DNA of 20,632 nucleotides from DATJLQ01 sp035509415. GTDB lineage: Bacteria; Pseudomonadota; Alphaproteobacteria; JACZXZ01. The notes below the pieces were generated by a model, which worked only from the letters and a program-made list of their open reading frames with translations, was not told the origin of the DNA and ran no database searches. Made by a program: the position numbers and the translations under genes. The stretch covers positions 1 to 20,632 of the forward strand of contig DATJLQ010000092.1 in the NCBI GenBank assembly GCA_035509415.1. The letters are read 5' to 3'. Positions 1 through 8,268 of the stretch are shown piece by piece (the first letter of the stretch is position 1; every line of letters starts with the position of its first letter).

Positions 1-22
1 GCCGAACCCATGCGCCGGGCGA

Positions 23-577
23 TCAACGAGCCTGGGCGGCACGCTTCCTCGGCAGCATGCGTTGCATGACGCGGTCGCGCCAGACCAGGGCGTGGGCGAG
101 CGCCGCCGCGACATGGAGGCCGACGGCCGCCAGCAGCACCCAGATCAGCGTCGAATGCCAATGCCCGATGGCGCGGCCGGTCGCCGAGCCCTTGGCGAAC
201 AGCGCCGGCAGCGGAGCCAACCCGAACAGGCTCGGCTGCCAGCCGCGCACGCTCGCATTGCTCCAGCCCGTGAGCACGACCGCGAAGATCAATAGATAGA
301 GCACGCCGTGAAGCGCCTCGGCGGCCCGCCGCTGCCATGGCGGCAGGCTCGCCTCGGCCGGCGGCACGCCGTTCACGAGACGCCATCCGAGCCGCACGAG
401 CATGACCGCGCCGATGAGGAGGCCGAAGCTCAGATGCAGGCTCGCGAGCGTCTCGGGCGGCGCTCCCGGCCTTATGTGCGGCATGAGCCAGCCGAGCGCG
501 TATTGGATCAAGAGCAGCGCGAGGACGAACCAGTGAAAGCTCTTCGCGACCGCGCCGTATTCGTCCCGTGCATTCAT
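23..577 (-). CDS. Cytochrome b561 family membrane protein
   Basis: A 184-residue inner-membrane di-heme b-type cytochrome. Members of the CybB/YceJ family pass electrons between quinol and periplasmic or membrane acceptors. Four hydrophobic segments are visible, roughly residues 12-32, 45-65, 88-106 and 138-165. Histidines H15, H48, H141 and H155 fall in them in the arrangement expected for heme ligands; H90, H139 and H162 are additional. The length matches the family. The start is the ATG preceded by AGGAG about ten bases upstream. It stands apart from the Fic gene upstream, with a 275-base gap holding a probable terminator, so it is probably a separate unit. Its physiological partner cannot be told from this window. 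Family call is firm, the exact role is not. Confidence 0.93.
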   Translation of the reverse strand: MNARDEYGAVAKSFHWFVLALLLIQYALGWLMPHIRPGAPPETLASLHLSFGLLIGAVMLVRLGWRLVNGVPPAEASLPPWQRRAAEALHGVLYLLIFAVVLTGWSNASVRGWQPSLFGLAPLPALFAKGSATGRAIGHWHSTLIWVLLAAVGLHVAAALAHALVWRDRVMQRMLPRKRAAQAR

Positions 578-662
578 TCGTCCGACACTCCTCGACCTCG
601 ACGGCTTGAAACGCCAATCTGCAAGCGCCTCGCATTTTCAAGACGTCGCGCAGACATGGAAA

Positions 663-686
663 TCGGGCCGATCGCGGTCGGCCCGA
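663..686 (-). terminator. Probable terminator of the RND-Fic operon
   Basis: A perfect 9-bp stem (TCGGGCCGA/TCGGCCCGA) with a 6-base loop lies about 170 bases past the Fic stop codon. Read on the minus strand it is followed by TTTCC, a weak U-tract. It separates the pump operon from cytochrome b561. Confidence 0.5.
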
Positions 687-691
687 CGCTC

Positions 692-723
692 TACATTTGG
701 TGCGGGCTACACTTGGTGCGGGC
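692..723. repeat. Tandem 16-bp direct repeat
   Basis: Two adjacent 16-base units, TACATTTGGTGCGGGC and TACACTTGGTGCGGGC, differ at one base. They lie in the gap between the Fic gene and cytochrome b561, next to the terminator hairpin. Probably a small slippage duplication; no function is evident. Confidence 0.8.
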
Positions 724-852
724 GCGGACCGCGACAAGACGATCACGCGGTCACGAATTCGTGTGGCCGAATTGACGAGAGATGCGCGACGGCTTGCGCA
801 TTCGGGCCTGCGCGCGAAGCGTTCTCATTCGCTCGAGCGCGGGGCGGATGCG

Positions 853-2067
853 TCAGAGCGCCGGCGGCCCGGAGAGATGCATGATCTCGCGCGCGAAGAA
901 ATGCTGGGTGCGCCGCTCGCCCACGTCGGGCGTCAGGATTTTGAGGTCGACCAGCTTCCGGATGTTGCTCTTGGCGGCGTTGTAGGAGAGGCCGCACGTC
1001 CGCATCGCGTGGGGGATGGTCACGGCCGGCACCGCGAAGAGCCCCTCGAGCAGAACGTCGAGGCGCGGCGAGGTGCGCGCGGCGCGCACGCGTCCCACGT
1101 AATGGACGCGCAACGCCTCGATCGCGCGCGCCTTGGCGACCGCATGGCGCGCCGTCGCCTCCACGCCCGCGAGGAAGAAGCCGATCCACGCGTCCCACGC
1201 GCCCGCCCGGCTCACCTCGGCGAGCAAAGTCCCGTAGTCGCGATGATGGCGCTCGAAATACGCGCTGAGATAAAGCAGCGGCGTCGCCATCATATGGCGC
1301 TCGTACAGCATGAGCGGCACCGCGAGGCGCGCGATGCGTCCGTTGGCCGGCGGGAACGCGCCGATCGCGAGCAGCTGGTAATGGACCAGCGCCGCCTTGA
1401 CGAGCCCCGGCAGCTCGCCGTCCGCGCGCGCGATGAAATCCTCGAGCTCGCCCAGCGCGTCGATCGCGACCGCGGTCGGCGCCCCGGCCGGGCGGAGATT
1501 ACGCACCAGGCTCGAGCGGATGCGGCTCGAGAGGCGCCGCCGACGCGCGATCGGGAACGCGGCGCCGCCTTCTTGGCCGACGCGCTCGGTGAGCATGCGG
1601 TGGATGTCGCAAAAGAGGCGCTTCGAGAAGGGCGCGTGGCGCAGTTGCTCGATGCCGTAGGCGAGCGCGTGGGCGTAGTTGGCCACCGCGCGCGTGTCGG
1701 GACGCACACGCTCGGACTCGGGCGCGATCTCCAGGGCGAGAAGGTCGGGGAGCGACGCGAGCACGCCGTCGAGCCGGCAGGACGCGATCGCCTCGATGCG
1801 CGCGAAGGCGCGCGTCAGTGCCGCGCGGCCGGCCTCGCCGCCGCTCGCGCCATTGAGCTCGCCGAGCGCGAGCGTCGCGCGCTCGAGCGGCGCCGAAAGC
1901 GTCGCGAGCCTCAGGTTGGGCGGCGGCAGCGCGTTGGGCACGAAGACCGCGTGATTGCGCGCGGTCGGGACGAACCGGCCGGCGGGCATGTCCTTGACCT
2001 CACCCAGCTCCATGGTGCCCATCCTCGGCCTCTCGGCGCGCGCTCCTTCCATCCTTCCCCGCGTCAC
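853..2067 (-). CDS. Fic/DOC-fold protein with degenerate active site
   Basis: Up to 404 residues. Fic proteins usually transfer AMP or another nucleotide part to target proteins through HPFxDGNGR. Here the N-terminal Fic domain, the Fic core and a C-terminal winged helix (about residues 345-390) are all recognisable. The core reads IGAFPPANGRIAR: G236 stands where catalytic His belongs, and Asp and Gly of the phosphate loop are Pro and Ala, while NGR survives. The inhibitory helix (residues 96-101, SCRLDG) has Asp for the usual Glu. The flanking sequence LLYLSAYFERHH is typical of the family, so the frame is intact. The GTG start overlaps the RND stop as GTGA, suggesting coupled translation. 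ATG codons at residues 6, 16 and 19 are alternative starts, the first with GGGGAAGG close by. It may be a pseudoenzyme, a binding/regulatory protein, or have other chemistry. Confidence 0.88.
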   Translation of the reverse strand: MTRGRMEGARAERPRMGTMELGEVKDMPAGRFVPTARNHAVFVPNALPPPNLRLATLSAPLERATLALGELNGASGGEAGRAALTRAFARIEAIASCRLDGVLASLPDLLALEIAPESERVRPDTRAVANYAHALAYGIEQLRHAPFSKRLFCDIHRMLTERVGQEGGAAFPIARRRRLSSRIRSSLVRNLRPAGAPTAVAIDALGELEDFIARADGELPGLVKAALVHYQLLAIGAFPPANGRIARLAVPLMLYERHMMATPLLYLSAYFERHHRDYGTLLAEVSRAGAWDAWIGFFLAGVEATARHAVAKARAIEALRVHYVGRVRAARTSPRLDVLLEGLFAVPAVTIPHAMRTCGLSYNAAKSNIRKLVDLKILTPDVGERRTQHFFAREIMHLSGPPAL

Positions 2068-5000
2068 GACGCTTGCGCGCTATCCGAGCCATCGCGCACC
2101 AGGAGCCCGAGCACCACCGGCATCGCGAGCAAAACGAGCGGCAATTGCACGATCATGCCCGCGATGATCGCGATCGCGAGCGGCTGCAGCATCTGGTCGC
2201 CCGAGCCGCTGATCGCGGCCCCCAGCGGCACCAGCGCCAGGATCATCGCGAGCGTGCTCATGACGATCGGGCGCAAGCGGTTGAGGGCCGCCTCGTAGAG
2301 CGCCTGGCGCGGCGGCATGGACTTCGCGAGCGCCTGATATTCCGATACCAGGAACACCGCCATCTCGGTCGCGATGCCGACGATCATCACCATGCCCATC
2401 ATCGCGGTGATGTTGAGCTCGACCCCGGTCGCCCAGAGGCCCACGAACACCGCGCCGGTCGAGATCAGCGAGCTCAGGATGATGACGATCGGGATCGAGA
2501 AGCGCTCGTAGAGGAACAGCAGCAGCACGATCTCCGCCACCACGGCGGCCGCGAACACCTTGATCATGCCCTCGACCGCCATCTGCTGTTGCTTGTACTC
2601 GCCGCCGATCTCGTACCGCACGCCGGCCGGAATGAGGCCGGGCTGATCGAGCTTCGCCTTCACCGCCGCGATGGTCGAGCCGAGATCGTGGCCGCCGCCG
2701 ATGACGCCGGTGACCGCGACGACGCGCTGAAGGTTGTCGCGCGTGAGCTCGGGCTGGCCGGCGATGAACTTCACGTCGGCGACCGTGCCGAGCGCGAACA
2801 CGCGCCCGTCCGACGAGCGGATCGGCAGCTTCGCGATCTCGTCACGGCGGATCTTCTCGTGCGGCGGGTCGAGCCACAGGCGCACGCCCACGTTCTCGCC
2901 CTGACCGAGATAGGTCGTCACCACCTCGCCGTGGAGATAGCGGTCGAGCTGGGTACGCACCTCGGCGGGGGTGACGCCCATCATGGCGGCGGCCGCCGGA
3001 TGGACGTGGATGTCGAGCGCGTCGCCCGCGGGCACGATGCCCGGGTCGACCGAGGCCGGCTCGATGCCCGGCACCTTCGAGATCGCGTCCGCCACGTTGT
3101 TCGCGACGTCGTCGAGCACCTCCGGATTCTTGGCGCTCAGCTTGATCACCACCGGCTGGCGCCGGCCGACCATGTCGCCGATCATGTCGTTCAGGAGCTG
3201 GTGCGTATCGAAGTCGACGCCGGGAACGTTGTTGGTGACGTTGTTGGTGATGTCGTCCATCACGTCCCAGATCGGCGGCCGCTTCGAGGGATCGACCAGG
3301 CGCACGAAGAAGTCGCCCTGGTAGGTTTCGTTGAGGTCGCCGCCGAGCCCGGCCCCGGTCCGGCGCGAATAGGTATAGACGTAGGGATTGGCCTTGAGGA
3401 TCGCCTCGACCTCCTCGAGCTCGCGGTTGGTCTCGGCGAGCGAGGTGCCGGGGTCGGTCTGGTAGTCGAGCACGAAGCCGCCCTCGTCCATCTTCGGGAG
3501 GAAGCCGGTGCCGACGTTCGCGTAGCCCACATAGCCGATCGCGATCAGGGCCGCGACGCCGGCGCCGATGATCCAGGGCTTCGCGAACAGGGTGCGGAGC
3601 GCCTTCCCGTGGACGCGCCGCGTCCAGGTCTCGCGCCCGTGCGCCGGATCGTGCCATTTGGAGAAGTCGATGATGCGGTGCGCGAGCAGCGGCACCACGA
3701 GCGCCGTGAGCGCGTAGGAGATGATCAGCGACGACGCCATGGTGAGCGAGAGGAACTTGAAGAAGGCACCCGTGATGCCCGAAAGGAACGCGAGCGGCGC
3801 GAAGATGATGATCGTCGCCAGGCTCGAGCCGGTGAGCGGCGGCAGGAACTCCTGCGCCGCGCGCAGCACCGCGCGCTCGGGCTCGTGCAGGCCCGGAATG
3901 CCGGCGCGCCGCGCGATGTGCTCGATCATGACGATCGCGTCGTCGATCAGGAGGCCGATCGCGGCCGCGATGCCGCCGAGGGTCATGATGTTGAAGGTCA
4001 TGCCCAGGACCGAGAGCAGCAGCACGGTCACCAGCACCGACATCGGCACGATCATCATCGCGACCAGGGTCGCGCGCCAATTGCGCAGCATGCCGAGGAT
4101 GACGAGGGCCGCGAACACGAGGCCGATCAGGATCGCCTCCTCGACCGCGTCGATCGACGAGCGCACGAGCTGGGTCTGGTCGTACCATTTGTAGAGCTCG
4201 ATCGCCTTCGGCTGGGCCTTCATGAAGTCGGCGAGGCGCGCGCTCACCGCCTTGGCGAGCGAGACGGAATCGGCGCTGTCCTGCTGGTAGACGTCGAAGG
4301 TGACCGCGGGCCGGCCGTTGTCGTTGACCAGGAGCCATTGCGGCTCCGAGCCCATCTCGACCTTGGCGATGTCGCCGAGCCGGACGATGCGTCCCTTGCC
4401 CGCGCGCAGCACGACGTCGCGCACGGCCTTGATCGAATCGAACGCGTTGTTGCTGATCGCGAGATAGAGGAGCGCGTTGTCCTCGATGCGGCCCACGGCC
4501 TGGACGCTGTTGGTGGCGGAAATGGCGTCGGCGATGTCCGACACCGTGAGCCCGTACGCCTCGAGCTTCTCGGGGTCGACCGTGACCTGGACCTCGGGCG
4601 TCTTGCCGCCCAGGACGCCCACGCGCCGGATGCCCTCGATGCCCAGGAGGAGGGGCGCGATCTCGCGCCGCGCGAGCTGGCGCAGCTGGGCCGACGGCAC
4701 GCTCTTCGAGATGAGCGCGTAGGACACGAACGGCATGATCACGTTCGGGCTCATCTGGATCACTTCGTAGCCGGTCCCCGCCGGGAGATCCGGGAGCTCC
4801 TGCCCGAAGGCCGCGTCGACCTTGAGGAGCGCCTTGTTCATGTCGTAGCCCCAGGGGAAATCGATGAAGATTTCCGCCGAGCCGCGCGAGGTCGTGGACT
4901 CGATGTCGATCGCCCCCTCGACGGCGCGCCCGACCCGCTCCAGGGGCTCCGTCACGTCGATCAGCATCTGGTGCGCGGGCATGCTGCCCGCGTCGACCTC

Positions 5001-5141
5001 GACGCGGATGCGCGGGAAGCTCGTGACCGGGAACAGGCCCACGGGCAGCACGTAGCCGGCGTAAAGGCCCGCGAGCGTGAGCGCGAAGGCAACGAACAGC
5101 AGCGACCTGCGATGATGCTCGACCCAGTCGACGAATTTCAT
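2064..5141 (-). CDS. RND-family efflux pump, inner-membrane subunit
   Basis: A 1025-residue AcrB/CzcA-superfamily proton antiporter, the energised part of a three-part efflux pump spanning the envelope. The usual plan is seen: TM1 at residues 13-33, a first large periplasmic loop, TM2-TM6 from about 335, a long central segment, a second periplasmic loop and TM8-TM12 at the end. The TM4 proton-relay pair is D400-D401 in the motif AIGLLIDDAIVMIE, as in HAE1 (drug-type) pumps rather than metal pumps. In TM10 the position of AcrB K940 appears to be glutamate (E926, in IVGIATEMAVF), a variant relay. Its ATG overlaps the adaptor stop as ATGA, and its own stop overlaps the Fic start. The substrate cannot be read from sequence. 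Confidence 0.95.
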   Translation of the reverse strand: MKFVDWVEHHRRSLLFVAFALTLAGLYAGYVLPVGLFPVTSFPRIRVEVDAGSMPAHQMLIDVTEPLERVGRAVEGAIDIESTTSRGSAEIFIDFPWGYDMNKALLKVDAAFGQELPDLPAGTGYEVIQMSPNVIMPFVSYALISKSVPSAQLRQLARREIAPLLLGIEGIRRVGVLGGKTPEVQVTVDPEKLEAYGLTVSDIADAISATNSVQAVGRIEDNALLYLAISNNAFDSIKAVRDVVLRAGKGRIVRLGDIAKVEMGSEPQWLLVNDNGRPAVTFDVYQQDSADSVSLAKAVSARLADFMKAQPKAIELYKWYDQTQLVRSSIDAVEEAILIGLVFAALVILGMLRNWRATLVAMMIVPMSVLVTVLLLSVLGMTFNIMTLGGIAAAIGLLIDDAIVMIEHIARRAGIPGLHEPERAVLRAAQEFLPPLTGSSLATIIIFAPLAFLSGITGAFFKFLSLTMASSLIISYALTALVVPLLAHRIIDFSKWHDPAHGRETWTRRVHGKALRTLFAKPWIIGAGVAALIAIGYVGYANVGTGFLPKMDEGGFVLDYQTDPGTSLAETNRELEEVEAILKANPYVYTYSRRTGAGLGGDLNETYQGDFFVRLVDPSKRPPIWDVMDDITNNVTNNVPGVDFDTHQLLNDMIGDMVGRRQPVVIKLSAKNPEVLDDVANNVADAISKVPGIEPASVDPGIVPAGDALDIHVHPAAAAMMGVTPAEVRTQLDRYLHGEVVTTYLGQGENVGVRLWLDPPHEKIRRDEIAKLPIRSSDGRVFALGTVADVKFIAGQPELTRDNLQRVVAVTGVIGGGHDLGSTIAAVKAKLDQPGLIPAGVRYEIGGEYKQQQMAVEGMIKVFAAAVVAEIVLLLFLYERFSIPIVIILSSLISTGAVFVGLWATGVELNITAMMGMVMIVGIATEMAVFLVSEYQALAKSMPPRQALYEAALNRLRPIVMSTLAMILALVPLGAAISGSGDQMLQPLAIAIIAGMIVQLPLVLLAMPVVLGLLVRDGSDSAQAS

Positions 5142-6226
5142 TTGTCGGCCTTCTCGTCCTTGTCGTCCGCCTTCGCCTTGTCGTTGGCGAGGCGCATCTT
5201 CGTCCCGTTGTCGAGCTGGTGGTTGCCGGCGAGCACCACGGGGGCCGCGAGGTCGAGCTTGCCCTCGATCAGGTCCTGGTCGTCCTCGGAGTCGAGCACC
5301 TGGACCGCGACCTTCTTCGCGACCATCTTGACCGCCTGGACGATGTAGGTGTCGCCGTCGTCGTTCACCAGGATCGCCTCGTGGGGCACGATGTAGCCGG
5401 GCACCTCGCCGGTCGTGATGACCGCGCGCGCCTTGTCGCCGAGGAGGAACTTGTTCGGCGGAAAGCTGATCAGGATCGGCACCAGCCCGTCGTCGGCGTT
5501 GATGACCGAGCCGCGCTGGAGCACGGTCCCGGTTACGCTCGCGTCGCTGCCGAGGCGGTTGATTGCGACCTTGTCGCCCACCGCGATGTCGGCCGCTTGG
5601 CTCGGCAAGGCGCCCACGCTCAAGACCAGCTCGTTGGGCCGGATCAGCTCGACGAGCGGCGAGCCCTGCGCGACCACGGCGCCGAGCGTCGCGTCGACCT
5701 TCATCACGATGGCGTCGAACGGCGCCTTGTAGGTGGTCGACCCCGCCGCCCCCTCCTGCTCGAGGACCGAGAGGTTCGCGCGCGCGGTCGCGGCCGCGTT
5801 CTCGTCGCGCGCGAGGTCGGCCGCGGTCGCGAGGTGCGCCTTGACCATGGCGCGCGTGCGGTCGGCGAGCTGGTTCGCGAGGTTGAGGGCGAGGCGCGCC
5901 GAATCGTAGGCCGCGCGCACCTCGGGGCTCGGGGAGACGGTGACCAGCGGCTGGCCGCGCGCGATCTGCGCGCCGACGCGCACCAGCACGTTCGAGACCC
6001 GCAGCGTCACCGGCGCGGTGATGCTCTCGATGCCGGTCGAGGAAGGCACGATCTCGCCGTATGCGGTGACGTTCTTGGGCAGCGTCCCCTTCTTGAGCGG
6101 CGTGAGCTTGACCAGGACGCTCGCGTTGGCGTTGTCGCTGTCGTCGGCCCGGGCGCTCGGCACCGGGTAGGCGAGCGGCCCGAGCGCCGCCGCAATCGCA
6201 AAAACGAAAATGAGGGTGCGCATCAT
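5138..6226 (-). CDS. RND periplasmic adaptor (membrane fusion protein)
   Basis: A 362-residue HlyD/AcrA-type adaptor linking the RND pump to the outer-membrane channel. It starts with a signal peptide (about residues 1-27, ending PSARA), then a split barrel-sandwich domain (APVTLRVSNVLVRVGAQIARG and YKAPFDAIVMKVDATLGAVV blocks, abbreviated here) either side of an alpha-hairpin rich in Ala and Arg, then beta-barrel and membrane-proximal domains. The tail is highly charged (Lys/Asp repeats). The reading frame stays open far upstream to about 7696, but that stretch is an out-of-frame shadow of the TolC gene. The real start is the ATGATG that overlaps the TolC stop. No lipobox is seen, so it is probably soluble in the periplasm. 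Confidence 0.92.
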   Translation of the reverse strand: MMRTLIFVFAIAAALGPLAYPVPSARADDSDNANASVLVKLTPLKKGTLPKNVTAYGEIVPSSTGIESITAPVTLRVSNVLVRVGAQIARGQPLVTVSPSPEVRAAYDSARLALNLANQLADRTRAMVKAHLATAADLARDENAAATARANLSVLEQEGAAGSTTYKAPFDAIVMKVDATLGAVVAQGSPLVELIRPNELVLSVGALPSQAADIAVGDKVAINRLGSDASVTGTVLQRGSVINADDGLVPILISFPPNKFLLGDKARAVITTGEVPGYIVPHEAILVNDDGDTYIVQAVKMVAKKVAVQVLDSEDDQDLIEGKLDLAAPVVLAGNHQLDNGTKMRLANDKAKADDKDEKADK

Positions 6227-7602
6227 GGCTCTTTCACCTGATCCGGAAGGGCGAGCGTGACGGAGGGCAGCCCGAGGCCGAGCTCGACGAAGAGGGCGAG
6301 CGAGCTCTCCTCGAGCGTGCGCTCGTCGTCGGCGACGTCGAGCTCGCGGTCGAGGGCCGTAGTCTGGTAGTCGGTGAGCTCGCGCTGGCCGAGATTGCCG
6401 GCCGCGTAGGCGCGTTGGGCCGAGTCCGAGAGGTCGGCCGCGGCGCGTGCGGCCTTCTGCGCGCGCGCGAGGTCGGCCTCGAGCGCCGCGCGCCGCTCGA
6501 TCAGGCTGCGCGCGGTCCCCTCGGCCTCGTCGAGGCGCGCCTGGTATTCGGCGCGCAGCTCGACGCGCGTCGCGCGCGCCGAGGCGATCTTGCCCTGATT
6601 GCGGTCGAAGATCGGGAGGTCGAAGGTGAAGAGCGGGCCGGCCGAGGAGACCGACGAGGTGTCGGAGCCGCCGCCGAAGCCGAGGCTGAAGGCCGGGAAC
6701 TGGCCGAGGATCGCGGCGCGCACGTCGGTATCGGCCGCCTGATAGCCGAGCCGCAAGGCGACGAGATCGGGCCGGCGCACCGGGAGCGTCGCGATGGCAT
6801 GGTCGAGATCGTCTGGCAGCGCCATCGGCTCGGGGGTCGCGACCGCGAAGCGGGCACCCGGCCGGAGCCCGAGGATCGCGTCGAGGTCCTGCCAATCCTT
6901 GAGGCGCGCGAGCTTGGCGCTCTCGAGATCGATCTCGGCCGAGGCTTCGGACGCGCGCAGCGGCGCTTCGGCGGTGAGATCGAGATTGCCCGCCTCGGTC
7001 GCCGAATGAACCTCCTTGAGCTCCTTCGAGAGAAAGCCGAGCTCGCGCTCGCGCAACGCGATCGTCCGGTCGTCGTCGTAAATGTCGACCGCGAGCAGAC
7101 GCGCCTTCTGCGCCGCCTGCCATTCCTGCCACATCAGGTCGGCATTGACCGCGCGGTAGCGCGATTTGGCGGCGTCGACCGTGTCCTGGTAGGTGAGGAT
7201 CGAGCGGATGTCCTGGGAGATCGACGCCGTGAAGGAATCGGTCGTGCCCGGCCCGCCCAAGAGCCACGCGTAGCCCGCACTCACCGACGGGTTGGGGAGG
7301 ATGGTCGCCGACAGCCAATCGGCCTTGGCGACGCCGATCTTGGCGCGCTCGGCGACCAGGTCCGGATCGTTCGCGATCGCGAGCAGGCCGACCTGGTCGG
7401 GGGTCAGCGGCCGGCTCGGGTCGAGCGTGACCGGTGCCGCGCCGGGTGCCGTGGGCGGAAGCTGGAGATTGAGCCCCGCGAGGCTCGACGTGAGGTTGGG
7501 CCGCTCGGGCAGCGGCAACGCATGGTAGCTGCTGCAGCCCGCGAGGAGGAGGGCAAGCGCCGTCGCCGGCGCGGCCCATTTGAGGGTTCCGGACGCGCTC
7601 AT
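6223..7602 (-). CDS. TolC-family outer-membrane efflux lipoprotein
   Basis: A 459-residue outer-membrane channel of the TolC/OprM/CusC family, the exit duct of the pump encoded just downstream. I chose the ATG at 7602 because it begins a classic lipoprotein signal: a hydrophobic run ending LLAG-C with the lipidated Cys at residue 23, and GGAG lies upstream. A frame extension to 7692 adds 30 residues with no family sense. The body shows the two OEP repeats: long Ala/Glu/Arg-rich helices interrupted by strand segments such as NPSVSAGYAWLL and FTFDLPIFDRNQGK. The stop overlaps the adaptor start as ATGA, so it is the first established gene of the four-gene operon. Confidence 0.93.
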   Translation of the reverse strand: MSASGTLKWAAPATALALLLAGCSSYHALPLPERPNLTSSLAGLNLQLPPTAPGAAPVTLDPSRPLTPDQVGLLAIANDPDLVAERAKIGVAKADWLSATILPNPSVSAGYAWLLGGPGTTDSFTASISQDIRSILTYQDTVDAAKSRYRAVNADLMWQEWQAAQKARLLAVDIYDDDRTIALRERELGFLSKELKEVHSATEAGNLDLTAEAPLRASEASAEIDLESAKLARLKDWQDLDAILGLRPGARFAVATPEPMALPDDLDHAIATLPVRRPDLVALRLGYQAADTDVRAAILGQFPAFSLGFGGGSDTSSVSSAGPLFTFDLPIFDRNQGKIASARATRVELRAEYQARLDEAEGTARSLIERRAALEADLARAQKAARAAADLSDSAQRAYAAGNLGQRELTDYQTTALDRELDVADDERTLEESSLALFVELGLGLPSVTLALPDQVKEP

Positions 7603-7772
7603 GGGCGCATCGCTCCGTAGCCGGCCGCAACGCGCGCCGTGCGCCGCGAGGCGGGAGCGGAACGCGTCCTTGGGCCCGTGCGCCTGCAGCACGCAAGCAC
7701 GCGACGCGGCGTGCGCCCGACGAACGCGCGTTCGCCGACGTCGGCGCCGATCCCCGAACGCTCAGCCATCAT
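7599..7772 (-). CDS. Possible leader ORF ahead of the TolC gene
   Basis: A 57-codon frame begins at an ATGATG directly behind a strong GGGAGGA and ends in a TGA that overlaps the TolC start codon as ATGA, the same junction style as the rest of the operon. The product would be arginine-rich (MMAERSGIGADVGERAF at the start) with no signal, membrane segment or recognised domain. The ribosome-site spacing to either ATG is short (1 or 4 bases from GGAGG). It could be a translated leader coupling translation into the TolC gene, or chance in GC-rich DNA. Confidence is low. Confidence 0.25.
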   Translation of the reverse strand: MMAERSGIGADVGERAFVGRTPRRVLACCRRTGPRTRSAPASRRTARVAAGYGAMRP

Positions 7773-8268
7773 TCCTCCCGCGCGCCCCGTTCGTTACGAC
7801 GACGAAGCTTCCCCTTCTTGTACCCGATCGTGCCATGCCGATTCCATCGCCCCGCCCGCCCGGGACGGCCCGCGCCTCGGAGGCACGGGGCCGCGGGCGC
7901 GTCCGCCCCACAAGGCGCCGCCCCGACGTTAAGTCGGAGCGGCGAAGTGGGCATGCCGGCATGAGCGTCTCGACACCGCTCGCGCGGGCATGCGGGAGGA
8001 CTGCGTTTGGTGGCTCGCCGCTGGAATTCTCCTCGCTCGCGCACCCGTTCGACTCGAGCCCGGCATCGCCGGCTCCGTGCCCCAAAAGCTCAACCATCAA
8101 TTCCTTCCATGCGCCTCGCCATCGCCGACGACGAGGCCCCCCTGCTGCAAACGTCGCGGCCTTCGATCCCGATCGAGCTCTCGGCCGTTGAGCGCCACGG
8201 AGCGCTCCGCGTTGGGAGGCCGATCCGACCGTGACGGTCGAACCGGCCTACCCGAGTTGAGGCCTGGC
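7603..8268. other. 666-bp gap without a confident gene
   Basis: This stretch separates the pump operon from the propeller genes. Several frames are open on both strands, but their products are Arg/Pro/Gly-rich, mutually overlapping, and match no family I know. It holds the weak leader ORF, a long hairpin at 7916-7944, a 12-bp palindrome CATGCCGGCATG at 7952-7963 and a short hairpin at 8226-8240. The promoter of the pump operon should lie here, but I could not identify it. Confidence 0.6.
7916..7944 (-). terminator. Strong hairpin downstream of propeller operon
   Basis: Read on the minus strand this forms a 12-bp stem with one G-U pair (CGCCGCTCCGAC with GTCGGGGCGGCG) and a TTAAC loop. On the plus strand the wobble becomes a C/A mismatch, so the fold favours minus-strand RNA. 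It lies about 325 bases past the last propeller gene and lacks a clear U-tract. It may be a terminator or a structured leader of the pump operon. Confidence 0.35.

Noticed and set aside
1..22. Start of another minus-strand gene after cytochrome b561 (ATG at position 11)
   Set aside because: Only about eleven bases remain before the window edge, too few to support a gene.
697..2298. A 533-codon plus-strand frame over the Fic gene
   Set aside because: Arg/Glu-rich shadow translation; the minus strand carries a clear Fic family protein.
2073..5348. A 1091-codon open frame on the plus strand opposite the RND gene
   Set aside because: It is the antisense shadow of the RND gene. Its product is dominated by His, Arg, Asp and Glu runs with no domain, as expected for opposite-strand reading of GC-rich coding DNA.
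6227..7696. Upstream extension of the adaptor reading frame to an 852-residue protein
   Set aside because: The extension is an out-of-frame reading of the TolC gene. The adaptor's signal peptide starts at 6226, exactly at the ATGA overlap.
7762..8100. Minus-strand frames of 91-112 codons in the long gap
   Set aside because: They overlap each other in different frames, lack family signals, and cross the hairpin at 7916-7944.
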